Of a stretch of DNA of 36,939 nucleotides, positions 23,107 through 31,834 are shown in pieces. Location: positions 1 through 36,939 of the forward strand of contig NZ_JFCB01000051.1 in assembly GCF_000725125.1 (NCBI RefSeq). The letters run 5' to 3'. The DNA comes from Streptomyces toyocaensis (GTDB lineage: Bacteria; Actinomycetota; Actinomycetes; Streptomycetales; Streptomycetaceae). The notes beneath the pieces are model-generated. The model did no database searches. It was not told the origin of the DNA and saw nothing but the letters and a program-made list of their open reading frames with translations. A program made the translations under genes and the position numbers. The stretch's first letter is position 1; each line of letters starts with the position of its first letter.

Positions 23107-24465
23107 ATGTCGAATGTGCAACCTGCTGCCGCGGCGAACGCCGGCCGCGTCGAGCACCGCAGACGAAAGTTCTCGATGCCCCCTCTGGGCGTGCAGGTGC
23201 TGATCGCGCTTGTGGTCGGTGCCCTGCTCGGTCTGGTGGCGCCGGCGTTCGGCGACCAGCTGAAGATCGTCGGGGATGCGTTCATCAGGCTGATCAAGAT
23301 GACCATCGTGCCGTTGATCTTTCCGCTCATCGTTGTGTCCATAGCGCGGCTGGAGTCGGCGAAGACGGTGGGTCGCATGGCGACCAAGGCGATTCTCTAC
23401 TTCGAGATCGTCACGACGGCCATTCTGGCGGTCACCCTCTTCGTGGCCTTCTACTCCGGCATCGGGAAGGACGCGAACCTCGGATCGGTCGACCCCGCCG
23501 AGACGGCGGGCATCGGGAGAGACATCGATCTGAAGGAACTCTTCCTGCATATCATTCCCGAGAACGTCTTTGCGTCGGCCGGCGAGGGGCAGCTGCTGGC
23601 CATCCTGTTTTTCGCCGTATTCCTCGGGATGGCGCTGACCAAGATCGGAGACAAGGCCAAACCAGTGGTTGCCGTCTTCGACGCCGTCGCCGACGCCATG
23701 TTCCAGATGATCACCTGGATCATCAAGCTGACCCCGCTGGCCGTCGTTGCCTTCGTCGCGTACAACACGGCTCACTACGGGTGGGACCTTGTGCTGAAGC
23801 TGGCGGTGTTCGTCGTCGTCTTCTACGCCGCCGTGCTCGTGGTGCTCGTCGTGCTGTTCCCGGTCATCGCCATCATCTTCCGGGTTCCGTACGTCCCGAT
23901 GCTGCGCGCGGTCGGGGACCTGCTGTTCCTGGCGTTCGTGACGCGCAGTGCCGAGGTCGTACTGGCACCCCTGATCGAACGGCTCGACAAGTTCGGTGTG
24001 GACCGGAAGGTGTCCTCGTTCACGCTGCCCCTCGGCTACTCCTTCAACGCCGACGGCGCCACGATGTACGAAGGACTGGCAGTCGTCTTCCTCGCGCACG
24101 CCTACGGCGTCGAGCTGACGATCCCGCGTCTGCTGACCGCACTACTGGTACTGATGCTGCTGACCAAGGGCATCGCGGGCGTGCCGTCCGCCTCGATCGT
24201 CGTCCTGTTCTCGGCCGGCGCAGTGATCGGACTACCCGCGGAGGGCATCGCCATTCTGCTGGCCATCGACTTCGTGGTCGACATGGCACGGACCGCTTTG
24301 AACGTCACGGGCAACTCGCTCGCCGCTATGGTGATCGCGAAGTCGGAGGGTCAGTTCGTACACCGGGCCAAGACCAGCCCCGCCGCCCCTGCCGGGGAAC
24401 CCGCTGCCCCCGAGCTCGCGGGAGAACCCACCGCCGTCGACATCGGTGGACGCAGCGACGCCTGA
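23107..24465 (+). CDS. Dicarboxylate/amino acid:cation symporter
   Basis: The 452-residue protein belongs to the DctA/GltP (DAACS) family. It shows GVQVLIALVVGALLGLVAP (span 1), IRLIKMTIVPLIFPLIVVSI, the hairpin-rich FVTRSAEVVLAPLIERLDKF region, PLGYSFNADGATMYEGLAVV with the NADG motif of the transport core, and NVTGNSLAAMVIAKSEG near the end. It uses a sodium or proton gradient to bring in C4-dicarboxylates, aspartate or glutamate. It is divergent from the racemase/PLP-lyase operon with a 185-bp shared promoter region, which fits common control by the LysR protein. The start is ATG 23107 after GGAAAGGAC. Confidence 0.94.
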   Translation: MSNVQPAAAANAGRVEHRRRKFSMPPLGVQVLIALVVGALLGLVAPAFGDQLKIVGDAFIRLIKMTIVPLIFPLIVVSIARLESAKTVGRMATKAILYFEIVTTAILAVTLFVAFYSGIGKDANLGSVDPAETAGIGRDIDLKELFLHIIPENVFASAGEGQLLAILFFAVFLGMALTKIGDKAKPVVAVFDAVADAMFQMITWIIKLTPLAVVAFVAYNTAHYGWDLVLKLAVFVVVFYAAVLVVLVVLFPVIAIIFRVPYVPMLRAVGDLLFLAFVTRSAEVVLAPLIERLDKFGVDRKVSSFTLPLGYSFNADGATMYEGLAVVFLAHAYGVELTIPRLLTALLVLMLLTKGIAGVPSASIVVLFSAGAVIGLPAEGIAILLAIDFVVDMARTALNVTGNSLAAMVIAKSEGQFVHRAKTSPAAPAGEPAAPELAGEPTAVDIGGRSDA

Positions 24466-24826
24466 CGAGGACCGAACGCGCTGACCGAGCGTCCCGGTAC
24501 ACCTCAGGGACGACAGCCCTGGACCGGCACCACGCCATACATCAGGGCGGCCGGTGTGTCCCCCGCCCGATGCCTGTGATCCAGTCGCATCGGCACCGCC
24601 TTACCCCCATTCTGTGATCGTGACCGTGCCCGTGCCACCGCCACCGCGGTGCTCGGGCCGTCGCCATGACCCGGCACCCCCGCCCACGGGGAGCTGACCA
24701 GGTGTCTTTCGGCCGCACCGACGAAATTTCCCCTCCTTTCAACATGAGTGGTGAGGCCTGCGTATCCCCTGATGACCACATCGTCTCCGGAAATGGAAAG
24801 CACCATGGTGTTCTGGCGCGGACTGG
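24466..24826. other. Gene-free stretch before the sigma factor gene
   Basis: No gene is supported; the longer minus-strand frames here are shadows of the sigma and anti-sigma genes. The stretch near 24715-24790 (GACGAAATTTCCCCTCC through CGTATCCCC) is less GC-rich and may hold the sigma promoter, but no clear ECF consensus could be fixed. Confidence 0.4.
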
Positions 24827-25426
24827 ATGTGGACGGCCGTGTCGGTGAGCGGTAGTCCGGTGAGATGGCTGCGCGACCGGTTCGCGTCGAAAGAGGCCGA
24901 GCCGACCGCACTGAGGACGGAACGCGAGGTACAGGCCGCCTACGACCTCTACGGTGGTGAACTCTTCGGGTTCGCGTACAAGGCACTGGATGACCGTCAG
25001 CTCGCCGAGGACGTGGTCCAGGAGACCTTCGTCCGTGCGTGGAAGTCGCCCCGGGGCTTCGATCCGGGCCAGGGCAGCATGCGGACGTGGCTGTTCGCCA
25101 TCGCCCGGAACGGAGTGGTGGACGCCCTGCGCCGGCGCAAGGTCCGGGAGGGAACCGGCTACTCCTCGTGGGACGCCGTGTCCGAGTCGTCCTCGGCGTT
25201 CGACCCCGTCGATCAGCTTCTCGAGCGGATTCAGCTCGGAGAGGCGTTGGAGCGGCTGAGCCCGCAGCACCGGGAGGCAGTGGTGGAGGTGTACTTCGGC
25301 GGCCGTACCTGTGCGGAGCTGGGTGAGGAGTTGGGGGTCCCGGCCTCCACGATGCGCAGCCGCCTCTACTACGGCGTGCGCGCGCTGCGACTCGTCCTGG
25401 AGGAGAACGGGTGGCTGGCACCATGA
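24827..25426 (+). CDS. ECF-type sigma factor of a sigma/anti-sigma pair
   Basis: The 199-residue protein has region 2 with AAYDLYGGELFGFAYKALDD, LAEDVVQETFVRAWKSPRGF and MRTWLFAIARNGVVDALRRR, and region 4 with LERLSPQHREAVVEVYFGGR and ELGVPASTMRSRLYYGVRAL. It belongs to the ECF group represented by SigK/SigL-like factors that are held by membrane anti-sigma factors with a zinc motif. The next gene, overlapping by ATGA, encodes such a protein. The start may be ATG 24827, or the GTG codons a few triplets later. Its probable targets include the secreted proteins encoded downstream. Confidence 0.92.
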   Translation: MWTAVSVSGSPVRWLRDRFASKEAEPTALRTEREVQAAYDLYGGELFGFAYKALDDRQLAEDVVQETFVRAWKSPRGFDPGQGSMRTWLFAIARNGVVDALRRRKVREGTGYSSWDAVSESSSAFDPVDQLLERIQLGEALERLSPQHREAVVEVYFGGRTCAELGEELGVPASTMRSRLYYGVRALRLVLEENGWLAP

Positions 25427-26103
25427 ACAAGGAATGCATCCCCTTCCGTCCGCTGCTGACCGAGCACCTGCTTCTCGGGACACCACTGCCGGAGGACCTG
25501 GCCCGCCATCTGGACCAGTGCCCGGAGTGCACCCGCGAGGCCGCCGAGCTCGAGGACGTGGTCCGCACCCTGCGACGGGTCGACCCGTTCGCCGACTGGA
25601 CAGGCGCACGGGGTTCCGCTTCCCGGGCGCGGCCCTCGAAGGACCTCGGCGACCGCATCCGCCAGGTCGTGGCCGATCCGAAGCCGGTCCGGCCCAGGTT
25701 CCGGCGTCGCGTCGCCCTGGGCGTGGCCGCCGCTTTCGTCACCGCGGCCGCGGCGGTCGTCCCCCTTTCCCTGGATCAGGACCAGCCGGCTCCCGCCACG
25801 GCGGTGGTGCTGGTCCGCGAGGGAACGATGATCGGCCATCCGTGGGGCACCGAGGTACCGGTGGCCCTGTCGGGTCTCGAGAAGGGTGAGACGTACCGGA
25901 TGGTGACCGTCAACGCCGACGGCACGCGGGTCCCGGGCGGCAGTGTGCGCGCCGATTCCGGGGAGCAGGTGTCCACCCGCATGGTGACCGCCATGCGCAA
26001 GGACACGATCACCGCCCTGATCGTCGAGGACGGGGACGGACGCGTGGTGAGCCACGTTCGCGTCGTGCCTTCTCCGTCCCCCTCCCCGTCCCGGCCGGCC
26101 TGA
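25423..26103 (+). CDS. Zinc-binding membrane anti-sigma factor
   Basis: The 226-residue protein has an N-terminal ZAS-type motif, H29-x3-C33-x2-C36 (RHLDQCPEC), for binding the sigma factor. One transmembrane segment follows at about 97-116 (ALGVAAAFVTAAAAVVPLSL), then an extracytoplasmic domain (VLVREGTMIGHPWGTEVPVA...) resembling the RskA-type sensor domain, and a Ser/Pro tail. ATG 25423 overlaps the sigma stop; a GTG at 25411 would add four residues. It keeps the partner sigma at the membrane until an outside signal causes its cleavage. Confidence 0.92.
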   Translation: MNKECIPFRPLLTEHLLLGTPLPEDLARHLDQCPECTREAAELEDVVRTLRRVDPFADWTGARGSASRARPSKDLGDRIRQVVADPKPVRPRFRRRVALGVAAAFVTAAAAVVPLSLDQDQPAPATAVVLVREGTMIGHPWGTEVPVALSGLEKGETYRMVTVNADGTRVPGGSVRADSGEQVSTRMVTAMRKDTITALIVEDGDGRVVSHVRVVPSPSPSPSRPA

Positions 26104-26217
26104 CGGCCCGGACACACGAACTCCCTGACGCCGCAATTCCCCAAGTGGTCAGACGGTCCGTCGCACCCGCAGGCGCGGTGGTCCCCCCTGCCCGAAAACA
26201 GACAATGGAGCAAGTAC

Positions 26218-27765
26218 ATGCCTACTGTGCGTCGTGCCACATGGATGCTGATCGCCGCGCTGGGGGTCGGAGGCGGAGGGCTCGCGGCCACGTCCATCGC
26301 GCAGGCCAGCCCGGAAACCACGGCCACCGAGGCCAGTGCCGCCCCCAAGCAGCGCCCGGTTCCGATCACGGGCCGGGACCGGCTCTACACGGCCGACCAG
26401 ACCTCCAACACGGTGTCGGTGATCGACCCCTCCACCAACAGGACACTGGGCACGATCGCCCTGGGCGACCAGCGGGTGGGCAGCACCTTCAGCCCGCAGT
26501 ACAGCGGTGACTCCGGAGTGCACGGTCTGGCGTACTCGCCCGATCACCGGAAGCTGGCCGTGGTGAGCGTCACCAGCAACACCGTCCACATGGTCGACAC
26601 CAGGACCAACAAGGTCCTCAACACCACCGACGTGGGCCGCGCCGCCCACGAGGGCAGCTTCACCGCCAACGGCAAGCAGTTCTGGGTCGCCAACCGGGGC
26701 CGCGACACGATCTCGGTCGTCGACGTCGAGCGCGGAGGCGTCATCGCCACGGTGCGCGTCGGTGAGGGGCCGTCGAAGGTGCTGATGAGCCCCGACGGCA
26801 GGTACGCGTACGTCAACTTCACCAGCAAGGCCGAAGTCAGCGTCATCGACGTGCGCACCCGCAAGATCAAGGACCGCATCACCGGTCTCGGCGCCACCTT
26901 CTCCTCCGACCAGGCCATCTCCGCCGACGGCAAGCGCATCTGGGTCTCCCACAAGCGCGACGGCAAGATCACCGTGGTGGACCTCACGCGCAGGAAGGTG
27001 GTCACCGTCCTCAACACCGGACCCGACACCAATCACCCGCAGTTCATCGAGAACAGCAAGGGGAAGTTCGTCTACCTGACCATGGGAGGGCTGGACGAGA
27101 CCTGGGTCTACAAGCGGACCAGCGGTGCTCCCGAACTCATCACCAAGATCAAGAACAAGGGGCACGCACCGCACGGCGCGTGGGGCAGCGGTGACGGCTC
27201 CCGCCTGTACGTCGGCCTGGAGAAGTCCGATGCGGTGGACGTCATCGACACCCGCACCAACAAGGTGATCGACACCATCGCGACGGGCCAGGAACCGCAG
27301 GCCATCGTCTACGCCCCGAGGGCCACCGACCGTGCCGGCAACGCCCCGGGCCTCGGCCGGCAGGGTCTCGGCCAGCAGGCGTATAACGTGCCGACCACGC
27401 TGCCGAACGGCAGCCGCGGTGACACCCTCGACCCGGTCAAGGGCCGTGTCCTGGAGGCCACCGTCCGCCCGGTGGCCGGACTGGACATGATCCAGCTCCA
27501 GGCGCGGGGCCTTCAGCCGGACACCGTCTACCAGGCCTACTCCGTGGCCGCCGACGGCAAGAAGACCGTGCTGCGTTCGTTCCCCACCGACAAGGGTGGC
27601 AAGACACCCATGGCGCTCTCCTTCGGCGCCTTCAACGGCGAGAGCATCGCCATCGAGGTCAAGGGCGAGGTGACCCCCGTCCAGAAGGCGAACTTCGCCG
27701 CCCAGGCCAGCGGACACGGCCACTCGGTCAAGGCCACCGACCTTCTGTACTGCGACTGCTGCTGA
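26218..27765 (+). CDS. Secreted YncE-like beta-propeller ending in CDCC
   Basis: The 515-residue protein has a signal peptide (about 1-30, WMLIAALGVGGGGLAATSIA, then AQA). A seven-bladed YVTN/YncE-type propeller fills about 45-370, with repeats such as TSNTVSVIDPSTNRTLGTIA, SNTVHMVDTRTNKVLNT and SDAVDVIDTRTNKVIDTIA. A separate C-terminal domain of about 125 residues ends LLYCDCC, with three cysteines in the last four positions. Propellers of this class bind partners or ligands outside the cell; the catalytic role is unknown. The cysteine tail could bind metal. It follows the sigma/anti-sigma pair in the same direction and precedes a copper-linked YcnI gene. GGAG stands before ATG 26218. Confidence 0.85.
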   Translation: MPTVRRATWMLIAALGVGGGGLAATSIAQASPETTATEASAAPKQRPVPITGRDRLYTADQTSNTVSVIDPSTNRTLGTIALGDQRVGSTFSPQYSGDSGVHGLAYSPDHRKLAVVSVTSNTVHMVDTRTNKVLNTTDVGRAAHEGSFTANGKQFWVANRGRDTISVVDVERGGVIATVRVGEGPSKVLMSPDGRYAYVNFTSKAEVSVIDVRTRKIKDRITGLGATFSSDQAISADGKRIWVSHKRDGKITVVDLTRRKVVTVLNTGPDTNHPQFIENSKGKFVYLTMGGLDETWVYKRTSGAPELITKIKNKGHAPHGAWGSGDGSRLYVGLEKSDAVDVIDTRTNKVIDTIATGQEPQAIVYAPRATDRAGNAPGLGRQGLGQQAYNVPTTLPNGSRGDTLDPVKGRVLEATVRPVAGLDMIQLQARGLQPDTVYQAYSVAADGKKTVLRSFPTDKGGKTPMALSFGAFNGESIAIEVKGEVTPVQKANFAAQASGHGHSVKATDLLYCDCC

Positions 27766-27794
27766 CCTGTTCCTTAACCGGAAGGACGTGAACC

Positions 27795-28517
27795 ATGCCC
27801 CGCCGCATTCGACGGCACATCGCCTCCCTGGTCACCGTGGCCGCCGGTGCGGCGGGCGCAGTTCTGCTCGTGTCCGGCATCGCGGCAGCCCATGTCTCGG
27901 TGACCGGTGATGTCATCCCCGGAAAACCCGCCACGCTCGAGTTCCGCGTCCCCAGCGAGCTCGCCGACGCCAGCACGATCCGCGTCGCCGTCATCGTTCC
28001 GCCGGAGCTCGAGGTCACCGACGTACCGGCGGTGGAGGGCTGGACCGGGAAGAAGATAGCCGGGCCCGCCGACGAGGGCACGCAGTTGCTCTGGACGGCG
28101 AAGCCCGGCTACGACATCCCGCCCAAGGAAAGCGGGACCTTCACGGTGAAGGTGGGCCCCGTACCCGACCGGTACTCCCTCGACTTCCCCTCCGAGCAGA
28201 CCTACTCCAACGGCACGATCGCCGCGTGGAACCAGCCGGCGACCGGCAGCGAGGACCCGGAGTTCCCCCTGCCGGTGCTCACCGTCAACCCGGAGGCGGA
28301 TCCGCCGGCCCGGCAGGCCACCGGTTCCTCACCGTCGGCCGCGACGGACGGGGCGGAGACGGCCCCCGCGCCGACCGTCGCGGCCACGCCGACACCGTCG
28401 GCCGCCGCCGAGGAGGCGGGTTCGTCCCTCGGCATCGTCGTCGGGATCGGCGCGGCGGCCGCGGTGGGCGGGGCCGTCCTGCTGCAGCGTCGCAGAAGTC
28501 GGAGTGTGTCCCCCTAG
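27795..28517 (+). CDS. DUF1775 (YcnI) copper-binding membrane-anchored protein
   Basis: The 240-residue protein has a signal peptide that should be cut before H33 (GIAAAHVSVTGDVIPGKPA), exposing an N-terminal histidine. In YcnI-type proteins this histidine and a nearby acid and Trp make a mono-histidine copper site. The DUF1775 domain continues through PAVEGWTGKKIAG, KPGYDIPPKESGTFTVKVGP and GTIAAWNQPATGSEDP. A Pro/Ala-rich linker and a C-terminal membrane span (LGIVVGIGAAAAVGGAVLLQ) follow. It is 29 bp after the propeller gene and probably in the same transcript. In many genomes YcnI is beside copper genes; here the copper operon lies about 4 kb away. Confidence 0.9.
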   Translation: MPRRIRRHIASLVTVAAGAAGAVLLVSGIAAAHVSVTGDVIPGKPATLEFRVPSELADASTIRVAVIVPPELEVTDVPAVEGWTGKKIAGPADEGTQLLWTAKPGYDIPPKESGTFTVKVGPVPDRYSLDFPSEQTYSNGTIAAWNQPATGSEDPEFPLPVLTVNPEADPPARQATGSSPSAATDGAETAPAPTVAATPTPSAAAEEAGSSLGIVVGIGAAAAVGGAVLLQRRRSRSVSP

Positions 28518-28605
28518 ACCCGCATCGGCCCTCGCCCCGGTCCCGCACTCTCCGCCCCGAACACTCGGCCACGGTTTTGCCCCGACTCCCCGACAAGGCA
28601 ACCCG

Positions 28606-29061
28606 ATGTCCCACACAGCACTTCTTCCTCGTCACATTGAAGCCGCTCGCCGTCCTGGTACGGCGCCGCGGGTAGCCGGCGTGGTCATGAGGGCGCACGA
28701 GCGCGGTGTCCGCGACGCACGCCGCTTCACCGCCGCCGTCCTGGCCCGCTGGGGAATCCACGGTGAGGAGGCCGACGCAGCGGTGCTCATCGTGAGCGAG
28801 CTGACCACCAACGCCGTGCAGCACGGGGGCTCCGATCTCACGATGACGCTGGCACTCGTCGGGAACACCCTGCGGGTCGACGTCACGGACTACGGCGGGC
28901 CCGACCCGCGCCCCAAAGCGGCCGAGGCCGACGAGTGCGGGCGAGGTCTGGACATCGTCGGCTGCCTCGCTTCCCGGACCGAGACGGCGCGAGGGGTTTG
29001 GGGACTGCGGGTGAGCGCGGAGGTCGGTATCAGGGAATCCGGCCGGCCGGTGCGGTTCTGA
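28606..29061 (+). CDS. ATP-binding protein, RsbW-like anti-sigma kinase family
   Basis: The 151-residue protein has a GHKL/HATPase_c domain: ARRFTAAVLARWGI, the N-box VSELTTNAVQHGGSDLTM, DVTDYGGPDPRP as the G1-box region, and GRGLDIVGCLASRTETARGV as the G2 region. Stand-alone proteins of this type are very numerous in Streptomyces and phosphorylate anti-anti-sigma factors or bind sigma factors. I choose ATG 28606, since the extra 34 residues from GTG 28504 are proline-rich and overlap the YcnI end. The partner is not encoded nearby. It could be read with YcnI or from its own promoter. Confidence 0.85.
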   Translation: MSHTALLPRHIEAARRPGTAPRVAGVVMRAHERGVRDARRFTAAVLARWGIHGEEADAAVLIVSELTTNAVQHGGSDLTMTLALVGNTLRVDVTDYGGPDPRPKAAEADECGRGLDIVGCLASRTETARGVWGLRVSAEVGIRESGRPVRF

Positions 29062-29092
29062 CGCTCTCGCACATCCTGTCGAGCAGTCGGGA

Positions 29093-29758
29093 TCAGCGGC
29101 CCAGTGGCCTCGTGGGCACCGCCGCTGCCAGCAGTGGCACACGGCGCAGGTCTTCGGAGGTGCGGGGCAGGCCCCCGAGAGCGCAGACGGCGCGCATGCA
29201 GATGCTGTAGTCGGGTTCGTCGGACGACTCCCGGTAGTCCGCTTCGAATATGCCGGCATCCTGGAATGCCATGCACAGTTCCTCCGGCATCCCGGAGAGG
29301 TCCCCCGGGAGTACGAGGTCGTCGACGTCGACATGGCGGAGCTCCGCTCCGTCGACGGCGTAGTCGAGGCTGGCATCTGCGTTCAAGGTGTACACGCTCG
29401 TGGCCGCCGTCCGGCCGTCGCGGGACAGTGCGGCCGCGCGGTCCCAGGTCGCCCCGGAGTCGTCATACACGAAGGTCCACGCACCGGCGCTGCCGGCCAT
29501 CAGCGTGGCTGAGGGCCATTCCGTGCCGAGGACGGTTTTGGGCAGTGAGGTGAACGCATTGGGCTTGGCGGAGGGGTCGGGCAGCACACACGGACGGATC
29601 TCCTGTGGTGGGGCGCCCAGTGCCTCCAGCGCGGCCGCTGGGTCAAGGCCACGGACCACGTGCAGGCTGTGATGGGGATCCTCTGTGGCCACATCCGTGA
29701 TCCATATGGGCGTTCCCTCGGAGTCGAGGGTGCCCACCGGGAATCCAGGCGTCGGCAT
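29093..29758 (-). CDS. DUF6461-like hypothetical protein
   Basis: The 221-residue cytoplasmic protein resembles the DUF6461 family of actinobacteria in its central part: GSAGAWTFVYDDSGATWDRA, AATSVYTLNADASLDYAVDG and a following beta-rich stretch. The N-terminal half (EDPHHSLHVVRGLDPAAALE, then ALGAPP) and a helical C-terminus also fit. Function is unknown. The assignment rests on pattern memory. It is convergent with the ATP-binding gene with a 31-bp gap and stands alone. Confidence 0.6.
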   Translation of the reverse strand: MPTPGFPVGTLDSEGTPIWITDVATEDPHHSLHVVRGLDPAAALEALGAPPQEIRPCVLPDPSAKPNAFTSLPKTVLGTEWPSATLMAGSAGAWTFVYDDSGATWDRAAALSRDGRTAATSVYTLNADASLDYAVDGAELRHVDVDDLVLPGDLSGMPEELCMAFQDAGIFEADYRESSDEPDYSICMRAVCALGGLPRTSEDLRRVPLLAAAVPTRPLGR

Positions 29759-29820
29759 GTGCGGGTCTTTTCCTTGTCGTCGGTTGTGCGGAACCGCTCC
29801 GTGGTTCCCCCTTACGGGTG

Positions 29821-30477
29821 TCAGGGGCGGCGGGCGTTCTCCAGGTAGTGCAGGACGGCGGCGACCCGGCGGTCGACCTGCTGGGTGGGTGCCAGGTCCA
29901 GCTTGGCGAAGATGTTGCGGATGTGTTTGTGGACGGCGCCGTCGGTGACGACGAGCCGCCCGGCGATGGCGCTGTTGCCCAACCCCTCGGCCATCAGGCC
30001 GAGTACGTCCCGCTCACGCGGGCTGAGGCGTTCCAGCCGGGTGTCCTGGCGCGAGCGGGTGAACAACTGGGCGACCACCTCGGGGTCGATGGCGGTACCG
30101 CCGTCCGCCACCCTCCGCAGGGCGTCGAGGAACTCCTCCACCCGTCCGACCCGCTCCTTGAGCAGATAGCCGAGGCCGCCGACCCCGCCGGTGAGCAGAT
30201 CGGTGGCGAAGCTCTGCTCGACGTAGGCGGACAGCACCAGGACGGCGAGCCCGGGGTGGCGGCGGCGGGCCTCGACGGCGGCGCGGATGCCCTCGTCGGT
30301 GTGGGTGGGCGGCATCCGTACGTCGAGGATGGCGACGTCGGGCCGGTGGGTGTCGATGGCGTCGAGGACGTCGTCGGCGGTGCCCACCTTCGCGACCACG
30401 TCCAGCGACTCGGCGCGCAGCAGCAGGGCCAGTCCCTCGCGCAGCAACGGGTCGTCCTCGGCCATCACGATCCGCAT
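29821..30477 (-). CDS. NarL-type response regulator
   Basis: The 218-residue protein has a receiver domain with acidic pocket D8-D9 (VMAEDDPLLREGL), phosphoacceptor D52 (VAILDVRMPP) and a conserved Lys in GYLLKERVGRVEEF. A LuxR-type helix-turn-helix follows (LSPRERDVLGLMAEGLGNSA, with GAVHKHIRNIFAKLDLAP). ATG 30477 overlaps the kinase stop by 13 bp. It would be phosphorylated by the kinase and bind promoter DNA. Candidate targets are the palindromes GTACAGCCTGCTGTAC at 31835 and 13892. Confidence 0.95.
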   Translation of the reverse strand: MRIVMAEDDPLLREGLALLLRAESLDVVAKVGTADDVLDAIDTHRPDVAILDVRMPPTHTDEGIRAAVEARRRHPGLAVLVLSAYVEQSFATDLLTGGVGGLGYLLKERVGRVEEFLDALRRVADGGTAIDPEVVAQLFTRSRQDTRLERLSPRERDVLGLMAEGLGNSAIAGRLVVTDGAVHKHIRNIFAKLDLAPTQQVDRRVAAVLHYLENARRP

Positions 30478-31754
30478 GGAAGGTCCACCTCGAGAAGGGT
30501 CGGTCCGCCGCGCGGACTGGTCAGGCGCAGCACACCGTCGTGTGCCGCGATGCGGCGGCGGATGCCGGACAGGCCGGACCCGCCCGCCTCGTCGGCGCCT
30601 CCCGAGCCGTCGTCCTCGACGCGCAGCTTGAGCCGGCCGCCCCGGCCGCGCACGGTGACGGTGGCCCGGGTGGCACCGCTGTGCTTGGCGATGTTGGTGA
30701 GGGCCTCGGCCACCACGAAGTAGGCGGTCGCCTCGACCGACGCCGCGCACCGTTCGGGCAGGTCGACGTCGGTCCGGCAGGGCACCGCGCAGTTCGCCGC
30801 GAGACCCGAGAGCGCTCCGGCCAGCCCGCGGTCGGAGAGAACGGGCGGGAGGATGCCGCGCGCGACGGCTCTCAGTTCGGCCAGCGCCTGCTCGGCGGCG
30901 GACTGGGCGCGTTCGAGGACTTCGTCGGCACCGGCGGGGTCGCGGGCCACCATGCGGCGGGCCGCGCCGAGCAGCACCGTGACGGTGACGAGGCGGTTCT
31001 GCGTGCCGTCGTGCAGGGATCGCTCGATCCTCCGCAGTTCGACGGCGTGGGCGTCCAGCGCGGCGGCCCGCGTCGCGGTCAGCTCGGCCACCCGCAGCGA
31101 CAGGTCGGTGTCCGGCCCGGCCGCCAGGAGGCGCAGGGCGGGCCGCGCCTGCAGGCGGGCCATGCCCGGCCCCAGGCCGAGGACGATGGCGATCCAGCCC
31201 ACCCCGAGCAGGGACACCACGGACGCCTCCGCCCAGGAATCCGCGGTCCCGAACCCCAGCGAGGTGCTGGTGGAACCCTCCGGGGCGAACGGCCACAGCA
31301 GCGGGAAGGCGGTGTCGCGGACCGCCACGACCGGCAGCAGCAGTCCGAGCAGGCCGAGGAGCAGACCGAAGGTGGCGTGCACCAGCAACCAGCGCGTCTC
31401 GCGGCGGGTGGTGGCATCGGCCAGAGCGGGCCGCAGCCGGGTGGGCGGTGGTTCCGGGGGCACGATGTCGAGACCGTGACGGGCGAGCCGTGTGCGTTCC
31501 CGACCGGCGAGCGCGTGCAGCCCCCGTAGCACGGCCGGGGCGAACAGCAGTCCCACGCCCGCCAGACTGGCCGCCGCCGTCAGCACGAGGCAGCCGAGGC
31601 CGACCAGGGCGAGCACGGCCGTGCCGAGACCGCCCACGAGCTGCCCCAGCGCGGCCAGCGCGGCGGACACGGAACCGGCGACGGTCTCCCTGAAAGGCTC
31701 TCTCGCGCCGTGCCCGGACCGGCCGCCGGAGCTTTTGTTGTGCCGGGTGGCCAC
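30465..31754 (-). CDS. NarL-type sensor histidine kinase
   Basis: The 429-residue protein has four or so membrane segments in the first half (LVGGLGTAVLALVGLGCLVL, ASLAGVGLLFAPAVL, WLLVHATFGLLLGLLGLLLP, VVSLLGVGWIAIVLGLG). The HisKA_3 dimerisation helix follows with phosphoacceptor His in RRIERSLHDGTQNRLVTVTV. The HATPase domain shows VVAEALTNIAKHSGATRATV, EDDGSGGADEAGGSGLSGIR and TSPRGGPTLLEVDLP. The start is GTG 31754. Kinases of this build commonly sit divergent from MacB/FtsX transporters and sense cell-envelope compounds. Here the divergent transporter is missing and only a start fragment remains. Confidence 0.95.
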   Translation of the reverse strand: MATRHNKSSGGRSGHGAREPFRETVAGSVSAALAALGQLVGGLGTAVLALVGLGCLVLTAAASLAGVGLLFAPAVLRGLHALAGRERTRLARHGLDIVPPEPPPTRLRPALADATTRRETRWLLVHATFGLLLGLLGLLLPVVAVRDTAFPLLWPFAPEGSTSTSLGFGTADSWAEASVVSLLGVGWIAIVLGLGPGMARLQARPALRLLAAGPDTDLSLRVAELTATRAAALDAHAVELRRIERSLHDGTQNRLVTVTVLLGAARRMVARDPAGADEVLERAQSAAEQALAELRAVARGILPPVLSDRGLAGALSGLAANCAVPCRTDVDLPERCAASVEATAYFVVAEALTNIAKHSGATRATVTVRGRGGRLKLRVEDDGSGGADEAGGSGLSGIRRRIAAHDGVLRLTSPRGGPTLLEVDLPCGS

Positions 31755-31834
31755 CTCTCACCTTTCGCCGGCCTGCCGCTACGCCGGTCACCCTATGCCC
31801 CGCGGTGCCGCGCACCGAGAGGGAGCGGGGAAGA

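Noticed and set aside
26149..27723. 524-codon minus-strand frame
   Set aside because: Antisense shadow of the YncE-like gene; valine/aspartate/glycine repeats mirror the propeller repeats.
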